Shown here: one piece after another, positions 15,929-24,639 of the stretch
How positions within the stretch are numbered: the first letter of the stretch is position 1
Layout: each line of letters opens with the position of its first letter
Notes under the pieces: model-generated
The model's input: the letters and a program-made list of their open reading frames with translations, nothing else
What the model was told of the DNA's origin: nothing
Database searches by the model: none
Assembly (NCBI GenBank): GCA_947039455.1
Contig: CAMQZB010000014.1
Span: 1 to 42,373, forward strand
Direction of reading: 5' to 3'
DNA length: 42,373 nt
From: an uncultured Clostridia bacterium
GTDB lineage: Bacteria; Bacillota; Clostridia; Christensenellales; CAMQZB01
Made by a program: the position numbers and the translations under genes

Positions 15929-18135
15929 TATGAAATCTCCCCTCTCAAAAACCCAAGAAGCATTGTATGCCTTTTTTCAATATAGTTGTTATTTATCATT
16001 CTTTTAATATTGTAAGAATCGCCCATCAACACTACCATTTTTTTTGCACGGGTGATTGCCGTGTACAAAAGATTTCGGGTAAACAGTTGAGGACTGCCAG
16101 CCACTACTGGAATTATCACAACGTCAAACTCACTTCCTTGACTTTTGTGAATACTGATAGCGTAAGATAAAACTAAATCACCAGCTTCCGTTTTGGAATA
16201 TGCAATGTTTCTCCCATCGTCAAAAAGCACTTTAATTTCGCCACTTTTATTGTCGATTGAAAGTATTTCACCAATATCACCGTTAAACACTCCTGTGCCA
16301 AACTGAATATCGTCACCATCAGCTTTTACCCATTCTAGCTGATAATTGTTCATAGTCTGCATAACTTTATCACCTTCACGGAATAAATTAGTGCCAATTT
16401 CTACTTCGTTTTTGCCATTGATTCTTGGATTTACTCCGTCTTGCAATGCAACGTTTAGGTTGTTAACTCCAATTATACCCTTTTTTGTAGGAAGTAAAAG
16501 CTGTATATCTTTGCTGTTAGTTTTTGAGAATTTAGGCAAAGTAGTTGTTACCATTTCGATAATACGTTTTTGCATTTCATCTTGGTTGGATATCTTAGAA
16601 TAGAAAAAATCGCTGTTTTTCACTGTTAAATCAGGCATTTCGCCTTGATTAATTTTGTGTGCGTTTGTAATAATCAAACTCTCTTTACCCTGACGGTAAA
16701 CTTCCGTTAGCATAACTGTTTCAAAAAGTTCTGATTGCAAAATATCCGAAAGCACATTTCCTGCGCCAACCGATGGCAGTTGATCCTTATCTCCAACTAG
16801 AATTACTCTAGCACCAAACTTCACAGCGGACAAGAAACTTCTCATTACAAAAACATCAGTCATAGAAACTTCGTCCACTATTAGCAAATTAAAATCTAAT
16901 TTCGTATCTGCATTAAAAGAAAAACTACCTTTACCATTTTTAAAATCTAGGTCCAATAACCTATGAATGGTACTTGCGTCCTTCCCAGTTGCTTCGGATA
17001 GTCTTTTTGAGGCACGACCCGTTGGTGCAACAAGTGCGAATTTGTTTCCTAATTTATTGAAAATGTAAATAATACATTTAATTATTGTAGTTTTTCCCGT
17101 TCCAGGTCCACCAGTGATTACTGTCATTCCTGATTTCAACGCGGACAACACCGCTAATTTTTGGGTTTCGTGAAGAACAATGTTTTCTTGTTTTTCAAAA
17201 TCTTCAATATCTTTTCTTCCATCGAAAAAAACTTCGGTTGCGTTTCTATCTATATCTTTCAAAAGCACCGCAAGGTTTTTTTCCATATTATAATTTATAC
17301 TTAAGGCAATAAATTTTTCTTCTTCTTTGTTAAAAGTTACAACACGCCTTTCTAAAATTAAATCAGCTAAAATCTTTTCAAATTTGTCTTGAATTTCGTC
17401 AGTGTTAATGCCTAAAACCCCTGCCCCACGTGTAAGCAATTCCGCAAATGGCAAAGCCGTGCTACCTTCTCTACTAGAAATTTCTTTCAACACATATAAA
17501 AACCCTGCACGCATACGGAAATCAGAATTTTTCTCAATACCAAGTTTCCCCGCGACCTCGTCAGCAGTTCTAAAACCTACTCCGTCGATGTCTTCCACAA
17601 GTTTATATGGGTTTTTTTTCATAGTAGAAATTGTATGGTTTTTATAAGAATTAAATATTTTTAAAGCAAGATTGAAAGTCAAACCTTTCTCCGTTAAATA
17701 GATTATCGCCTCACGCATTCCAACAACATTTCTATAAGAATTAGCAATTTCAACAGCTTTCGCTTTTGAAACTCCACGGACTTCCGCAAGTCTTTCAGGC
17801 GAATTTTCAATAATATCAAAAGTATTTTCTTTAAATTTTTCAGTAATTAACTTAGCGGTCCCCTCACCAACACCTTTAAACAAACCGCCGGCTAAAAACT
17901 TTGCGATTGCGTCTATGTTTGCAAACCCCACTGACCTGAAATTTTCCGCCACAAATTGGAGTCCATATTTAGACTCCTTAAATTCGCCCTCAAGTTCAAT
18001 AGATTCACCCTCGCTTAAAGAAGGAAAAATCCCCGTCGCAGTGACGGGGGAATCTTCTGTTTCTAACTCAAGAACAGTATACATATTTTCGTCATTGCGA
18101 AAAATAATATTTTCAACTGTTCCAATAATTTTCAT
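15928..18135 (-). CDS. recD2: RecD2/TraA-type 5'-3' DNA helicase
   Basis: A 735-residue superfamily 1B helicase of the RecD2 (YrrC) class, which works without RecBC. The N-terminus carries an OB-like segment and helix-hairpin-helix repeats (FKGVGEGTAKLI, VRGVSKAKAVEIA, IDGVGFRTADEVA). Walker A is VITGGPGTGKTTI, Walker B is LLIVDEVSMTD, and the C-terminal motifs are GDKDQLPSVGAGNVLSDIL, SYAISIHKSQGSEFDVVI and LLYTAITRAKK. It begins one base after the metK stop and shares a base with the comFC start. The unit metK-recD2-comFC is thus very compact. Confidence 0.94.
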   Translation of the reverse strand: MKIIGTVENIIFRNDENMYTVLELETEDSPVTATGIFPSLSEGESIELEGEFKESKYGLQFVAENFRSVGFANIDAIAKFLAGGLFKGVGEGTAKLITEKFKENTFDIIENSPERLAEVRGVSKAKAVEIANSYRNVVGMREAIIYLTEKGLTFNLALKIFNSYKNHTISTMKKNPYKLVEDIDGVGFRTADEVAGKLGIEKNSDFRMRAGFLYVLKEISSREGSTALPFAELLTRGAGVLGINTDEIQDKFEKILADLILERRVVTFNKEEEKFIALSINYNMEKNLAVLLKDIDRNATEVFFDGRKDIEDFEKQENIVLHETQKLAVLSALKSGMTVITGGPGTGKTTIIKCIIYIFNKLGNKFALVAPTGRASKRLSEATGKDASTIHRLLDLDFKNGKGSFSFNADTKLDFNLLIVDEVSMTDVFVMRSFLSAVKFGARVILVGDKDQLPSVGAGNVLSDILQSELFETVMLTEVYRQGKESLIITNAHKINQGEMPDLTVKNSDFFYSKISNQDEMQKRIIEMVTTTLPKFSKTNSKDIQLLLPTKKGIIGVNNLNVALQDGVNPRINGKNEVEIGTNLFREGDKVMQTMNNYQLEWVKADGDDIQFGTGVFNGDIGEILSIDNKSGEIKVLFDDGRNIAYSKTEAGDLVLSYAISIHKSQGSEFDVVIIPVVAGSPQLFTRNLLYTAITRAKKMVVLMGDSYNIKRMINNNYIEKRHTMLLGFLRGEIS

Positions 18136-18136
18136 A

Positions 18137-19306
18137 TTACAAATATTTTTTCTTTAATTCGTCAGCTCTATCCGTTTTTTCCCATGAGAAAATATCACGA
18201 CCAAAGTGACCATAAGCAGCAGTTTTTTTGTAGATAGGAGAACGCAAATCCAAAGTTTCAATAATTGAATATGGACGTAAGTCGAATTCCGTATTTACAA
18301 TATCAGTGATTTTATCATCAGCTAAAACGCCAGTTCCGTACGTGTTAACATAAACAGAAACAGGTTTCGCAACGCCGATAGCGTAAGCAAGTTGAATTTC
18401 GCATTTGTCGCAAAGCCCCGCTTTAACAAGGTTTTTCGCAATATATCTTGACATATAAGCACCACTTCTGTCTACTTTCGTAGGGTCTTTACCACTGAAA
18501 GCACCACCACCATGAGCACAATATCCACCGTAAGTATCTACGATAATTTTGCGACCAGTAAGTCCGCTGTCACCTTTAGGTCCACCAACTTCAAATCGTC
18601 CAGTAGGGTTGATTAAATATCTTGTGTTTTCATCAACTAATTCAGCAGGCAAAACTTTCAAAATAACTTCTTTTAATATACCAGCATAAATTTCTTCGTT
18701 AGTAACTTCATGAATATGTTGAGAAGAAATAACAACCGTATCAACTCTGATAGCTTTTTCGCCGTCGTATTCCACAGTAACTTGACTCTTTCCGTCAGGA
18801 AGCAAGAAGGGTAAAATATCTTGTTTTCTAGCGTTAGTTAACTCCATAGTCAATTTATGAGCTAAAGTAATAGCAAGAGGCATAAGCTCTTTCGTTTCGT
18901 TGCACGCATAACCAAACATCATACCTTGATCGCCTGCACCAAAAGTATCACGAGTATCTCCGCCAGCTTTTTTCTCCATTGAAGCATCAACTCCAAGAGC
19001 GATGTCCACACTTTGCTCAGAAATAGCAGTTAAAACCGCACAAGTTTGATAATCAAAACCATATTTTGCTCTAGTATATCCAATGTCTTTGATAGTATTT
19101 CTAACAATTTTTTGTATATCCACATAGCATTTCGTAGTGATTTCGCCCATTACAAGGACTAGTCCATTAGTTGTAGCAGTTTCGCAAGCAACTCTTGCGT
19201 TTTTATCTTGTTCTAAAATTGCGTCTAAAACCGCATCTGAAATTTGGTCACAAATTTTATCTGGGTGACCTTCAGTAACACTCTCTGATGTAAAAAATTT
19301 TCTCAT
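18137..19306 (-). CDS. metK: S-adenosylmethionine synthetase
   Basis: Makes SAM from methionine and ATP, feeding the methyltransferases found elsewhere in the window. The 389-residue product has all signatures: [20 protein letters not shown] near the N-terminus, [12 protein letters not shown], and [19 protein letters not shown]. The start has GGAG upstream. No SAM riboswitch is visible in the short leader (about 25 bases after the promoter). It is the first gene of an operon with recD2 and comFC. Confidence 0.98.
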   Translation of the reverse strand: MRKFFTSESVTEGHPDKICDQISDAVLDAILEQDKNARVACETATTNGLVLVMGEITTKCYVDIQKIVRNTIKDIGYTRAKYGFDYQTCAVLTAISEQSVDIALGVDASMEKKAGGDTRDTFGAGDQGMMFGYACNETKELMPLAITLAHKLTMELTNARKQDILPFLLPDGKSQVTVEYDGEKAIRVDTVVISSQHIHEVTNEEIYAGILKEVILKVLPAELVDENTRYLINPTGRFEVGGPKGDSGLTGRKIIVDTYGGYCAHGGGAFSGKDPTKVDRSGAYMSRYIAKNLVKAGLCDKCEIQLAYAIGVAKPVSVYVNTYGTGVLADDKITDIVNTEFDLRPYSIIETLDLRSPIYKKTAAYGHFGRDIFSWEKTDRADELKKKYL

Positions 19307-19339
19307 TTTATATTTTCTCCACTTTAATTATTCAATATT

Positions 19340-19368
19340 ATAATACCATATTCCCACCTAATATGCAA
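19340..19368 (-). promoter_or_regulatory. metK promoter
   Basis: On the minus strand TTGCAT (19368-19363), a 17-base spacer and TATTAT (19345-19340), placed about 34 bases before the metK ATG. The spacing is ideal and there is a good -10 box. Confidence 0.6.
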
Positions 19369-19514
19369 CATTTTAGAACCTTTTATATCAAACAAACATT
19401 GGCAAAAAAACAAAATTTTAATTGCTGTTGTTTATTGTAAAAACATGAACCAAAAAATCGCTACAATAAGTCGTTTTAAAGGTAGAAACTGGTATAAATT
19501 TCGTTGTTTTTTCT

Positions 19515-20531
19515 CTAGTTACACAAGTAGTTTTTCAGCAATTCAAAAGTTGCTAAAACACCATTAACGTGTGATCTTTCATAACCATGAGATGCGTACA
19601 CCCCAGGGCCAATAAGTCCATGCTTAAAATCGCTTCCGCCTGACAATGCTGCGTCAACGTCTGCACTGTAATTTGGGTATACATCAACGGCGTAATCTAA
19701 GTTGTTTTTCTTTGCAGTATTAATTAATCTTGACGTTAATTCATAGTTAAGCGGTCCTGATGAATCTTTCACGCAAATGCTAACCTGTCTTTCAGTACAA
19801 CTCAATCCGTCCCCAACGCACCCCATATCAACGCTGATAAATTCGTCAACTTCAATAGGAATTGATGATGAACCATGTCCAACTTCTTCATAAACCGCAA
19901 TAAATAAATACAAGTGCTTATTTAATTTTGGCTTTTCTTCACTAATATGTTTAGCAAGCCCCAGTAATGTTGCAACGGATAATTTATCGTCTAAAAACCT
20001 ACTCTTAATATAACCACTTGATGTTACTACCGTTCGTGGATCGAAGGCTACGATGTCACCCACTTGAATTCCAAGTGATTTTGTTTCTTTTTCATTAGTT
20101 ACATGCTCATCAATAACCACTTCCATGTTGTCAAAATCACGAACCACTTCTTGATACTTGCCGTTTACATGTACTGATGGATTGTTAATTTGGAAAGCTC
20201 CCTCAAACTCTTTTCCATTTCTTGTGATTATTTTACAGTTTTCAGCTTCAATATTATGTGCCAAAAGTCCGCCTAATCTTGTAATTTTTAATCGACCATT
20301 AGCTTTTATCTCTTGCACCATACCACCCAATGTATCAATGTGTGCTGCTAACATTAGACTGTCGCCCTCACCACCTAAATCACAAAACAAGCAACCTTTT
20401 TTGGTCATTGTTGCATTAAAACCCAAGTTTTTCAACTCCTGAATTACGTAATTACTTGCGTTGTTTGTATAACCTGAAGGGCTTGGGATTGCTGTTAGCG
20501 CCTTTAATTTCTCTAATATATAATTTATCAT
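19515..20531 (-). CDS. M42-family metallo-aminopeptidase
   Basis: The 338-residue product matches the M42 (glutamyl aminopeptidase/cellulase M) family, cytosolic dinuclear metal peptidases often forming large tetrahedral assemblies. Metal ligands are visible: AAHIDTLGG, the bridging Asp in RFLDDKLSVA, the Glu pair in VYEEVGHG, Asp in FISVDMGCVG, and the final His in YASHGYERSHVNG. The ATG at 20531 has AGAGGTGA upstream, better than an in-frame GTG three codons earlier. It is transcribed alone, divergently from the antiporter. Confidence 0.92.
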   Translation of the reverse strand: MINYILEKLKALTAIPSPSGYTNNASNYVIQELKNLGFNATMTKKGCLFCDLGGEGDSLMLAAHIDTLGGMVQEIKANGRLKITRLGGLLAHNIEAENCKIITRNGKEFEGAFQINNPSVHVNGKYQEVVRDFDNMEVVIDEHVTNEKETKSLGIQVGDIVAFDPRTVVTSSGYIKSRFLDDKLSVATLLGLAKHISEEKPKLNKHLYLFIAVYEEVGHGSSSIPIEVDEFISVDMGCVGDGLSCTERQVSICVKDSSGPLNYELTSRLINTAKKNNLDYAVDVYPNYSADVDAALSGGSDFKHGLIGPGVYASHGYERSHVNGVLATFELLKNYLCN

Positions 20532-20554
20532 AAAATTCACCTCTTTTTCTTATT

Positions 20555-20583
20555 ATAATATCACAAAATAGTTTAATTTACAA
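20555..20583 (-). promoter_or_regulatory. Promoter of the M42 peptidase gene
   Basis: On the minus strand TTGTAA (20583-20578), a 17-base spacer and TATTAT (20560-20555), starting about 15 bases before the ATG. Confidence 0.55.
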
Positions 20584-20601
20584 GGAACTAGGTTAATATT
20601 G

Positions 20602-20610
20602 TGTTATAAT
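20602..20610 (+). promoter_or_regulatory. Extended -10 promoter of the antiporter
   Basis: TGTTATAAT at 20602-20610 is an extended -10 element (TG, one base, TATAAT). It lacks a good -35 box. It would start about 40 bases before the antiporter ATG, which has AGGAG at 20643-20647. Confidence 0.45.
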
Positions 20611-20656
20611 TAAAAATAATATAGGAAATTTAAGAATTATAGAGGAGAAATAAAAA

Positions 20657-21835
20657 ATGTTACTATCATTTGCACTTTTACTTTTGTTAGGTATGAGTTT
20701 AGGAAAAATATTTGAACAAGTTAGACTTCCAAAACTCATTGGAATGCTTTTCACTGGTATTATTTTAGGGCCTTACGCTCTTAATTTACTTGCACCTTCA
20801 CTTCTTGGGATTTCAACAGATTTACGTCAACTTGCATTGATTATTATTCTAGCTCGTTGTGGTCTAAATCTTAACATGGAGGACTTGAAACGCGTAGGTC
20901 GTCCTGCGATTTTGCTGTGCTTTGTGCCTGCGTGCTTTGAAATTGTTGCAATTACAATTTTTGCACCACTGGTTTTTGATATTACCTACCTTGACGCTGT
21001 GATTATGGGTACTGTTTTATCCGCAGTATCCCCTGCTGTTATCGTTCCTCGCATGATTAAACTTATGGACGAAGGTTACGGCAACAGCAAAAGCATTCCA
21101 CAAATGGTGATGGCTGGGGCTTCTTGTGACGATGTTTTTGTTATCGTGCTTTTCACTGTATTCACATCACTTGCTGACGGTGGAACCCTTTCAGCTCTTA
21201 GCTTTTTGAATATCCCACTATCTGTTTTCCTAGGAATTACAGGTGGCGTTATCATAGGTTTTGTATCAGCTTTCTTGTTCTCAAAACTTCATATGCGTGA
21301 TAGCCACAAAGTTTTGATAATGCTATCAATTTCGTTTTTGCTAGTATCATTAGAAGAATTTTTGAAACCGTATTTTGGTTTTTCAGGGCTCATTGCTATT
21401 ATGGCTATGGGAATTATTATTCAACAAAAACGCCCTAAATTATCTAAACGGTTATCATTGAAATTCTCTAAACTATGGGTTTTTGCGGAAATTATCTTGT
21501 TCGTTCTTGTGGGTGCGACTGTGGATATTTCATTTGCGTTATCCGCTGGCTTAATGTCAGTTGCTATAATTTTTATCGGTTTATTCTTCCGCTCTATAGG
21601 CGTTTTGATGTGCCTATTAAAAACTAATTTAACAAAAAATGAACGAATTTTCACTACAATTGCCTATATGCCAAAAGCAACTGTTCAAGCCGCTATCGGC
21701 GGAATTCCTCTTGCTATGGGCCTTGCTTGTGGCAATCTTGTATTAACAGTAGCCGTAGTTTCAATATTAATTACAGCTCCTTTAGGTGCTATCTTGATTG
21801 ATTCGCTTTATTCTAAATTGTTAACAAAAGATTGA
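20657..21835 (+). CDS. Cation:proton antiporter (CPA family)
   Basis: A 392-residue membrane protein with about eleven or twelve hydrophobic segments along its length. It has the short N-terminus and LPKLIGMLFTGIILGPYAL entry typical of Na+/H+ (or K+/H+) exchangers. The mid-protein TVLSAVSPAVIVPRMIKL and MAGASCDDVFVIVLFTVFTS stretches correspond to the family's discontinuous helices, with a charged DD pair in the transport core. No cytosolic regulatory RCK/TrkA domain follows. Ion specificity cannot be read. It is monocistronic and ends at a clear terminator. Confidence 0.88.
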   Translation: MLLSFALLLLLGMSLGKIFEQVRLPKLIGMLFTGIILGPYALNLLAPSLLGISTDLRQLALIIILARCGLNLNMEDLKRVGRPAILLCFVPACFEIVAITIFAPLVFDITYLDAVIMGTVLSAVSPAVIVPRMIKLMDEGYGNSKSIPQMVMAGASCDDVFVIVLFTVFTSLADGGTLSALSFLNIPLSVFLGITGGVIIGFVSAFLFSKLHMRDSHKVLIMLSISFLLVSLEEFLKPYFGFSGLIAIMAMGIIIQQKRPKLSKRLSLKFSKLWVFAEIILFVLVGATVDISFALSAGLMSVAIIFIGLFFRSIGVLMCLLKTNLTKNERIFTTIAYMPKATVQAAIGGIPLAMGLACGNLVLTVAVVSILITAPLGAILIDSLYSKLLTKD

Positions 21836-21860
21836 TTTTTATTTTATAGATTATATTATT

Positions 21861-21895
21861 AACCCTAGCTGATTTTGCTGGGGTTTTTATTTTTA
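21861..21895 (+). terminator. Antiporter terminator
   Basis: A 9-bp stem AACCCTAGC/GCTGGGGTT (one G-U pair) with a 7-base loop is followed by TTTTATTTTT. It lies 25 bases after the stop. Confidence 0.9.
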
Positions 21896-22032
21896 AATTT
21901 TATGTTTTGGGATTCAGATGGATAATTAAACTAAAAATTTTTATTGCGTTGAATTTTTTTGTTTGGTATTTTAATTTTAGTTTTTTTATTAAGTAGCTAG
22001 ATGTATGTTTGACAACTTGGATTTTGAGATTC

Positions 22033-22137
22033 GCACGTGGTCAACTTTTGGGTGTCAAAAGTTGCAAAACCACTGGGAATTTGGGACTCCCCAGACCCCA
22101 ACCACTTGGGGTGATACCCCAAGACCCCGTAGGGTTT
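22033..22137. repeat. Cluster of four adjacent hairpins of unknown nature
   Basis: In order: CAACTTTTG-ggtgt-CAAAAGTTG (22042-22064), CTGGG with CCCAG (22073-22094), CTTGGGG-tgata-CCCCAAG (22105-22123) and a small ACCC-cgta-GGGT (22124-22135). The stretch AACCACT(T)GGG occurs twice (22068 and 22100). It lies between two terminators, so it is probably not part of either neighbouring transcript. It is unlike the two-hairpin family in detail and does not match any RNA class I know. Confidence 0.6.
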
Positions 22138-22195
22138 AGTTATGGTGAGGTTTTCATTTTGATGGACTAAAATTTTATTTTGTATTTTGAGTAAA

Positions 22196-22230
22196 TTAAA
22201 AACACTAGCAATTTTGCTAGTGTTTTTTTA
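22196..22230. terminator. Bidirectional terminator, mnmA end
   Basis: AACACTAGCA (22201-22210) pairs with TGCTAGTGTT (22215-22224) around a 4-base loop. It has an A-run before it and a T-run after it. It can end the minus-strand mnmA transcript and block read-through from the left. Confidence 0.9.
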
Positions 22231-22298
22231 TTGTTAATATCTTTTTATAAATTATAGTAAATGACTTTAAAAGAAAAGTCCGATAGTTCAAAATAAAC

Positions 22299-22370
22299 AC
22301 CACCCACCATGAACGGGTCAAGGGACGTGTTCCTTGTTGGGGTTTGGTGCGAATAGCCCCATTTTACTTA
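22299..22370 (-). repeat. Two-hairpin repeat, left member of an inverted pair
   Basis: Reads ACCACCCACC, GAACGGGTCAAGGGACGTG, TTCCTTGTTGGGGTTTGGTGC and GAATAGCCCCATTTTACTTA. It is almost the reverse complement of 23705-23770. Placed 20 bases after the mnmA stop. Confidence 0.85.
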
Positions 22371-22389
22371 ATTAAAATCTCAAAAACAC

Positions 22390-23469
22390 CTAACCCTTAG
22401 AAGTCCCATCGATAGCACCACCGCCAAGGCAGATTCCGTCGTTATCATAAGCTACAAGATATTGACCTTCGGTCACAGCACGTTGAGGGCGGTGGAATTC
22501 AGCGAAAACTTTGTTGCCGTCGATAGTTAGAAGTGCCTTTTCGTCATTTTGACGGTAACGGCATTTTATCATGCACTGAAAAGATTTCTTTTCTGGGATT
22601 TTTGTAATAAAATTAAAATCATTAGAGAAACAAGAATTACTCATAAGTTCAGAACCCTCGCCGTTTTGAACGTAAAGGATATTTTTTTCTAAGTCTTTCT
22701 TAATAACAAACCACCTTGCGCCGTCGAAGCCTTTGACTCCACCGATGTTCAGTCCTTTTCTTTGACCAAGAGTATAGTGCATAAGACCGATATGCTCGCC
22801 AATAATTATTCCGCTAAGGGTCATCATTTTACCTTTTTGAGCAGGCAAATAAGTCTTTAAAAAGTTTCTAAAATTACGCTCTCCAATAAAGCAAATACCA
22901 GTGCTGTCCTTTTTATCCGCAGTAACTAGCCCTAGTTTTGTGGCAATATCACGAACTTCTGGTTTTTCAATATCTTGCAATGGGAAAAGAGTTTGATCAA
23001 TTTGGTTGTAAGATAATTGGTTTAAAAAGTACGTTTGATCTTTGTTAAGATCCGCAGGTTTTGCCAAATATTTCAAGCCTTCTTTCTCAATGATTTTGCA
23101 GTAATGACCAGTAGCAACAAAGTCGCCACCGATAGATTTTGCATAATCCAAAAACGGTCCAAATTTCACTTCTCGATTGCAAAGCACATCAGGATTAGGG
23201 GTTCTTCCACGCTTATATTCGCTTAGGAAATATTGAAAAACACGATCCCAGTATTCTTTTGCATAGTTTACAGCGTAAAAAGGAATGTCTAGCTTGCCCG
23301 CTACCATTTTTGCATCTTCATAATCTTGATCGGAAGTACAACGACCGTTTTCGTCTTTTTCGTCCCAATTTTTCATGAAAACGCCAATGACGTCATGACC
23401 TAGCTCTTTCAAAACATATCCAGCAACTGAACTGTCTACGCCACCGCTTAAACCTAAGATTACTCGCAT
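22390..23469 (-). CDS. mnmA: tRNA-specific 2-thiouridylase MnmA
   Basis: Inserts sulfur at U34 of the tRNAs for Lys, Glu and Gln. The 359-residue product has the ATP-pyrophosphatase motif GLSGGVDSSVAG at the N-terminus. The two catalytic cysteines are in TPNPDVLCNREVKFG and KKDSTGICFIGER, and RGRTPNP, QTYFLNQL and YTLGQRKGL are also conserved. The start at 23469 has AAGGAG 8 bases upstream. tRNA-Arg lies 56 bases upstream on the same strand, so the two may be co-transcribed. No cysteine desulfurase gene is adjacent. Confidence 0.97.
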   Translation of the reverse strand: MRVILGLSGGVDSSVAGYVLKELGHDVIGVFMKNWDEKDENGRCTSDQDYEDAKMVAGKLDIPFYAVNYAKEYWDRVFQYFLSEYKRGRTPNPDVLCNREVKFGPFLDYAKSIGGDFVATGHYCKIIEKEGLKYLAKPADLNKDQTYFLNQLSYNQIDQTLFPLQDIEKPEVRDIATKLGLVTADKKDSTGICFIGERNFRNFLKTYLPAQKGKMMTLSGIIIGEHIGLMHYTLGQRKGLNIGGVKGFDGARWFVIKKDLEKNILYVQNGEGSELMSNSCFSNDFNFITKIPEKKSFQCMIKCRYRQNDEKALLTIDGNKVFAEFHRPQRAVTEGQYLVAYDNDGICLGGGAIDGTSKG

Positions 23470-23525
23470 AGTGTCTCCTTAAAAAATAAATTCGTGAATT
23501 TTTTCTAATAAATCACAACATAAAA

Positions 23526-23602
23526 TGGTGTACCCGAAAGGAGTCGAACCTTCGGCCTTCAGAATCGGAATCTGATGCTCTATCCAGCTGAGCTACGGAT
23601 AC
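23526..23602 (-). tRNA. tRNA-Arg (anticodon CCG)
   Basis: On the minus strand, the 7-bp acceptor stem GTATCCG/CGGGTAC closes with one T-G pair. The D-arm GCTCAGCTGGATAGAGC, the anticodon stem TCAGA/TCTGA around TTCCGAT (anticodon CCG, reading CGG), the variable loop and the T-arm with GGTTCGACTCC are all present. CCA is encoded (23528-23526). It reads a codon that is rare in AT-rich genomes. Confidence 0.97.
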
Positions 23603-23686
23603 ATGATTAAAATTATACCACAATCACTGCTGTTTTGACAAGCAACTTAATATATAAAACTTTCTTGGTTGTATTTTGTTTTTTTT

Positions 23687-23776
23687 TGTTGGTTAGGTTA
23701 GTTAGATGGGGCTATTCGCCCCAAACCCCAACAAGGGACATGGTCCCTTGACCCGTTTTTGGGTGGTGATTTTTTT
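23687..23776 (+). repeat. Two-hairpin repeat with T/G-rich leader, right member of an inverted pair
   Basis: The leader GTTGGTTAGGTTAGTTAGAT is followed by hairpin GGGGC-TATTC-GCCCC, AAACCCCAAC, hairpin AAGGGACATGGTCCCTT, GACCCGTTTTTGGGT and GGTGATTTTTT. It gives the clearest view of the family's layout. It is inverted relative to 22299-22370, bracketing mnmA and tRNA-Arg. Confidence 0.85.
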
Positions 23777-23809
23777 ATGGAGAACGCCATTTTGGTGATG
23801 GCTCGTTTT

Positions 23810-23960
23810 GTGTTTGGGTTTGGTTTTGGGTTGGTTTGGTTTGGCTTAGTTTGGATTGGATTGGCTTTTGCTTTGGTTTAGTTTAGCTTAGTTTGGATTG
23901 GTTTGGATTGATTTGGATTGGTTTGGGTTGTGTTGAATTTAGGCTGGGTTGAGTTTGGGA
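23810..23960. repeat. T/G-only low-complexity tract (TTTGG-type)
   Basis: About 150 bases made almost wholly of TTTGG, TTTGGG, TTGGATTGG and TTTAG words, with hardly any C and few A on the plus strand. It lies between the repeat at 23687-23776 and the scpB terminator, in a gap without genes. Short reading frames through it are artefacts. It resembles an expansion of the T/G-rich leader seen in front of the two-hairpin repeats. Confidence 0.8.
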
Positions 23961-23962
23961 AT

Positions 23963-23997
23963 AAAAAAGTAGTTCACGATAAATGTGAACTACAAAA
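23963..23997 (-). terminator. scpB operon terminator
   Basis: On the minus strand GTAGTTCAC (23993-23985) pairs with GTGAACTAC (23977-23969), followed by six T. It lies just after the scpB stop. Confidence 0.9.
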
Positions 23998-24015
23998 TTT
24001 ATTATTCGATATGTA

Positions 24016-24639
24016 TTATTCGATTACGTCAACGTCTTCGCCTTCTAGGAAGTCTGGAACGCCTTCACTCTCATCTTCGTCTAGCGACAAGAAAACTTCA
24101 TTTTGTTCTTCTTCAGATTCAAATTCTTTCAGTTTTTCCATTAAATCATCATAGTTTGGAAGTTCAGAAATATCTTTTAAGTTAAATTTCTTTAAAAACG
24201 TTTCAGTAGTGCCGAATAAATATGGTTTTCCAACAGCGTCTTTACGACCTACTGCCATAATTATTTTTTGCTTTACTAGTGAAGAAATTGCGTATTCACT
24301 TGAAACACCACGAATAGTTTCCACTTCCAATCTTGTAATTGGTTGTTTGTAGGCAATGATTGATGAAACTTCAAGCATACTTTGAGAAAATTCTCTTTCC
24401 TTTATAGGGTTAAGGACAGCAGAAATATCGTCAGCGTATTTTTGGTTTGTGGCGAATTGCAATTTGTCTTTCACTTCCACAATAATCATTCCGCAATCGG
24501 TGTATTTTTCTTTTAATTCAGCCACCGCTTGGTTGATTGCTTTTTCTTTCACGCCTAATTTTTCTTGAATGTCTTCCTTTGACACACTGTTTCCAGCAAG
24601 TAAAAGTATTCCTTCAATAATGTTTGCTAATTGATTCAT
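24016..24639 (-). CDS. scpB: Segregation and condensation protein ScpB
   Basis: A kite-family subunit that joins ScpA and Smc in chromosome condensation. The 207-residue product has the double winged-helix pattern: IIEGILLLAGNSVSKEDIQEKL, then LQFATNQKYADDI, then EVSSIIAYKQPITRLEVETIRGVSSEYAISSLV, and GRKDAVGKPYLFGTTETFLKKFNL. The acidic C-terminal tail (EGEDVDVIE) is usual. It overlaps scpA by four bases (ATGA), indicating coupled translation. smc itself is not in the window. Confidence 0.96.
   Translation of the reverse strand: MNQLANIIEGILLLAGNSVSKEDIQEKLGVKEKAINQAVAELKEKYTDCGMIIVEVKDKLQFATNQKYADDISAVLNPIKEREFSQSMLEVSSIIAYKQPITRLEVETIRGVSSEYAISSLVKQKIIMAVGRKDAVGKPYLFGTTETFLKKFNLKDISELPNYDDLMEKLKEFESEEEQNEVFLSLDEDESEGVPDFLEGEDVDVIE

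Noticed and set aside
19307-19345. SAM riboswitch in front of metK
   Set aside because: The leader is about 25-30 bases, far too short.
23918-24185. Plus-strand reading frames over the T/G tract and the scpB 3' end
   Set aside because: Low-complexity sequence and antisense of a real gene; no ribosome site or recognisable domain.
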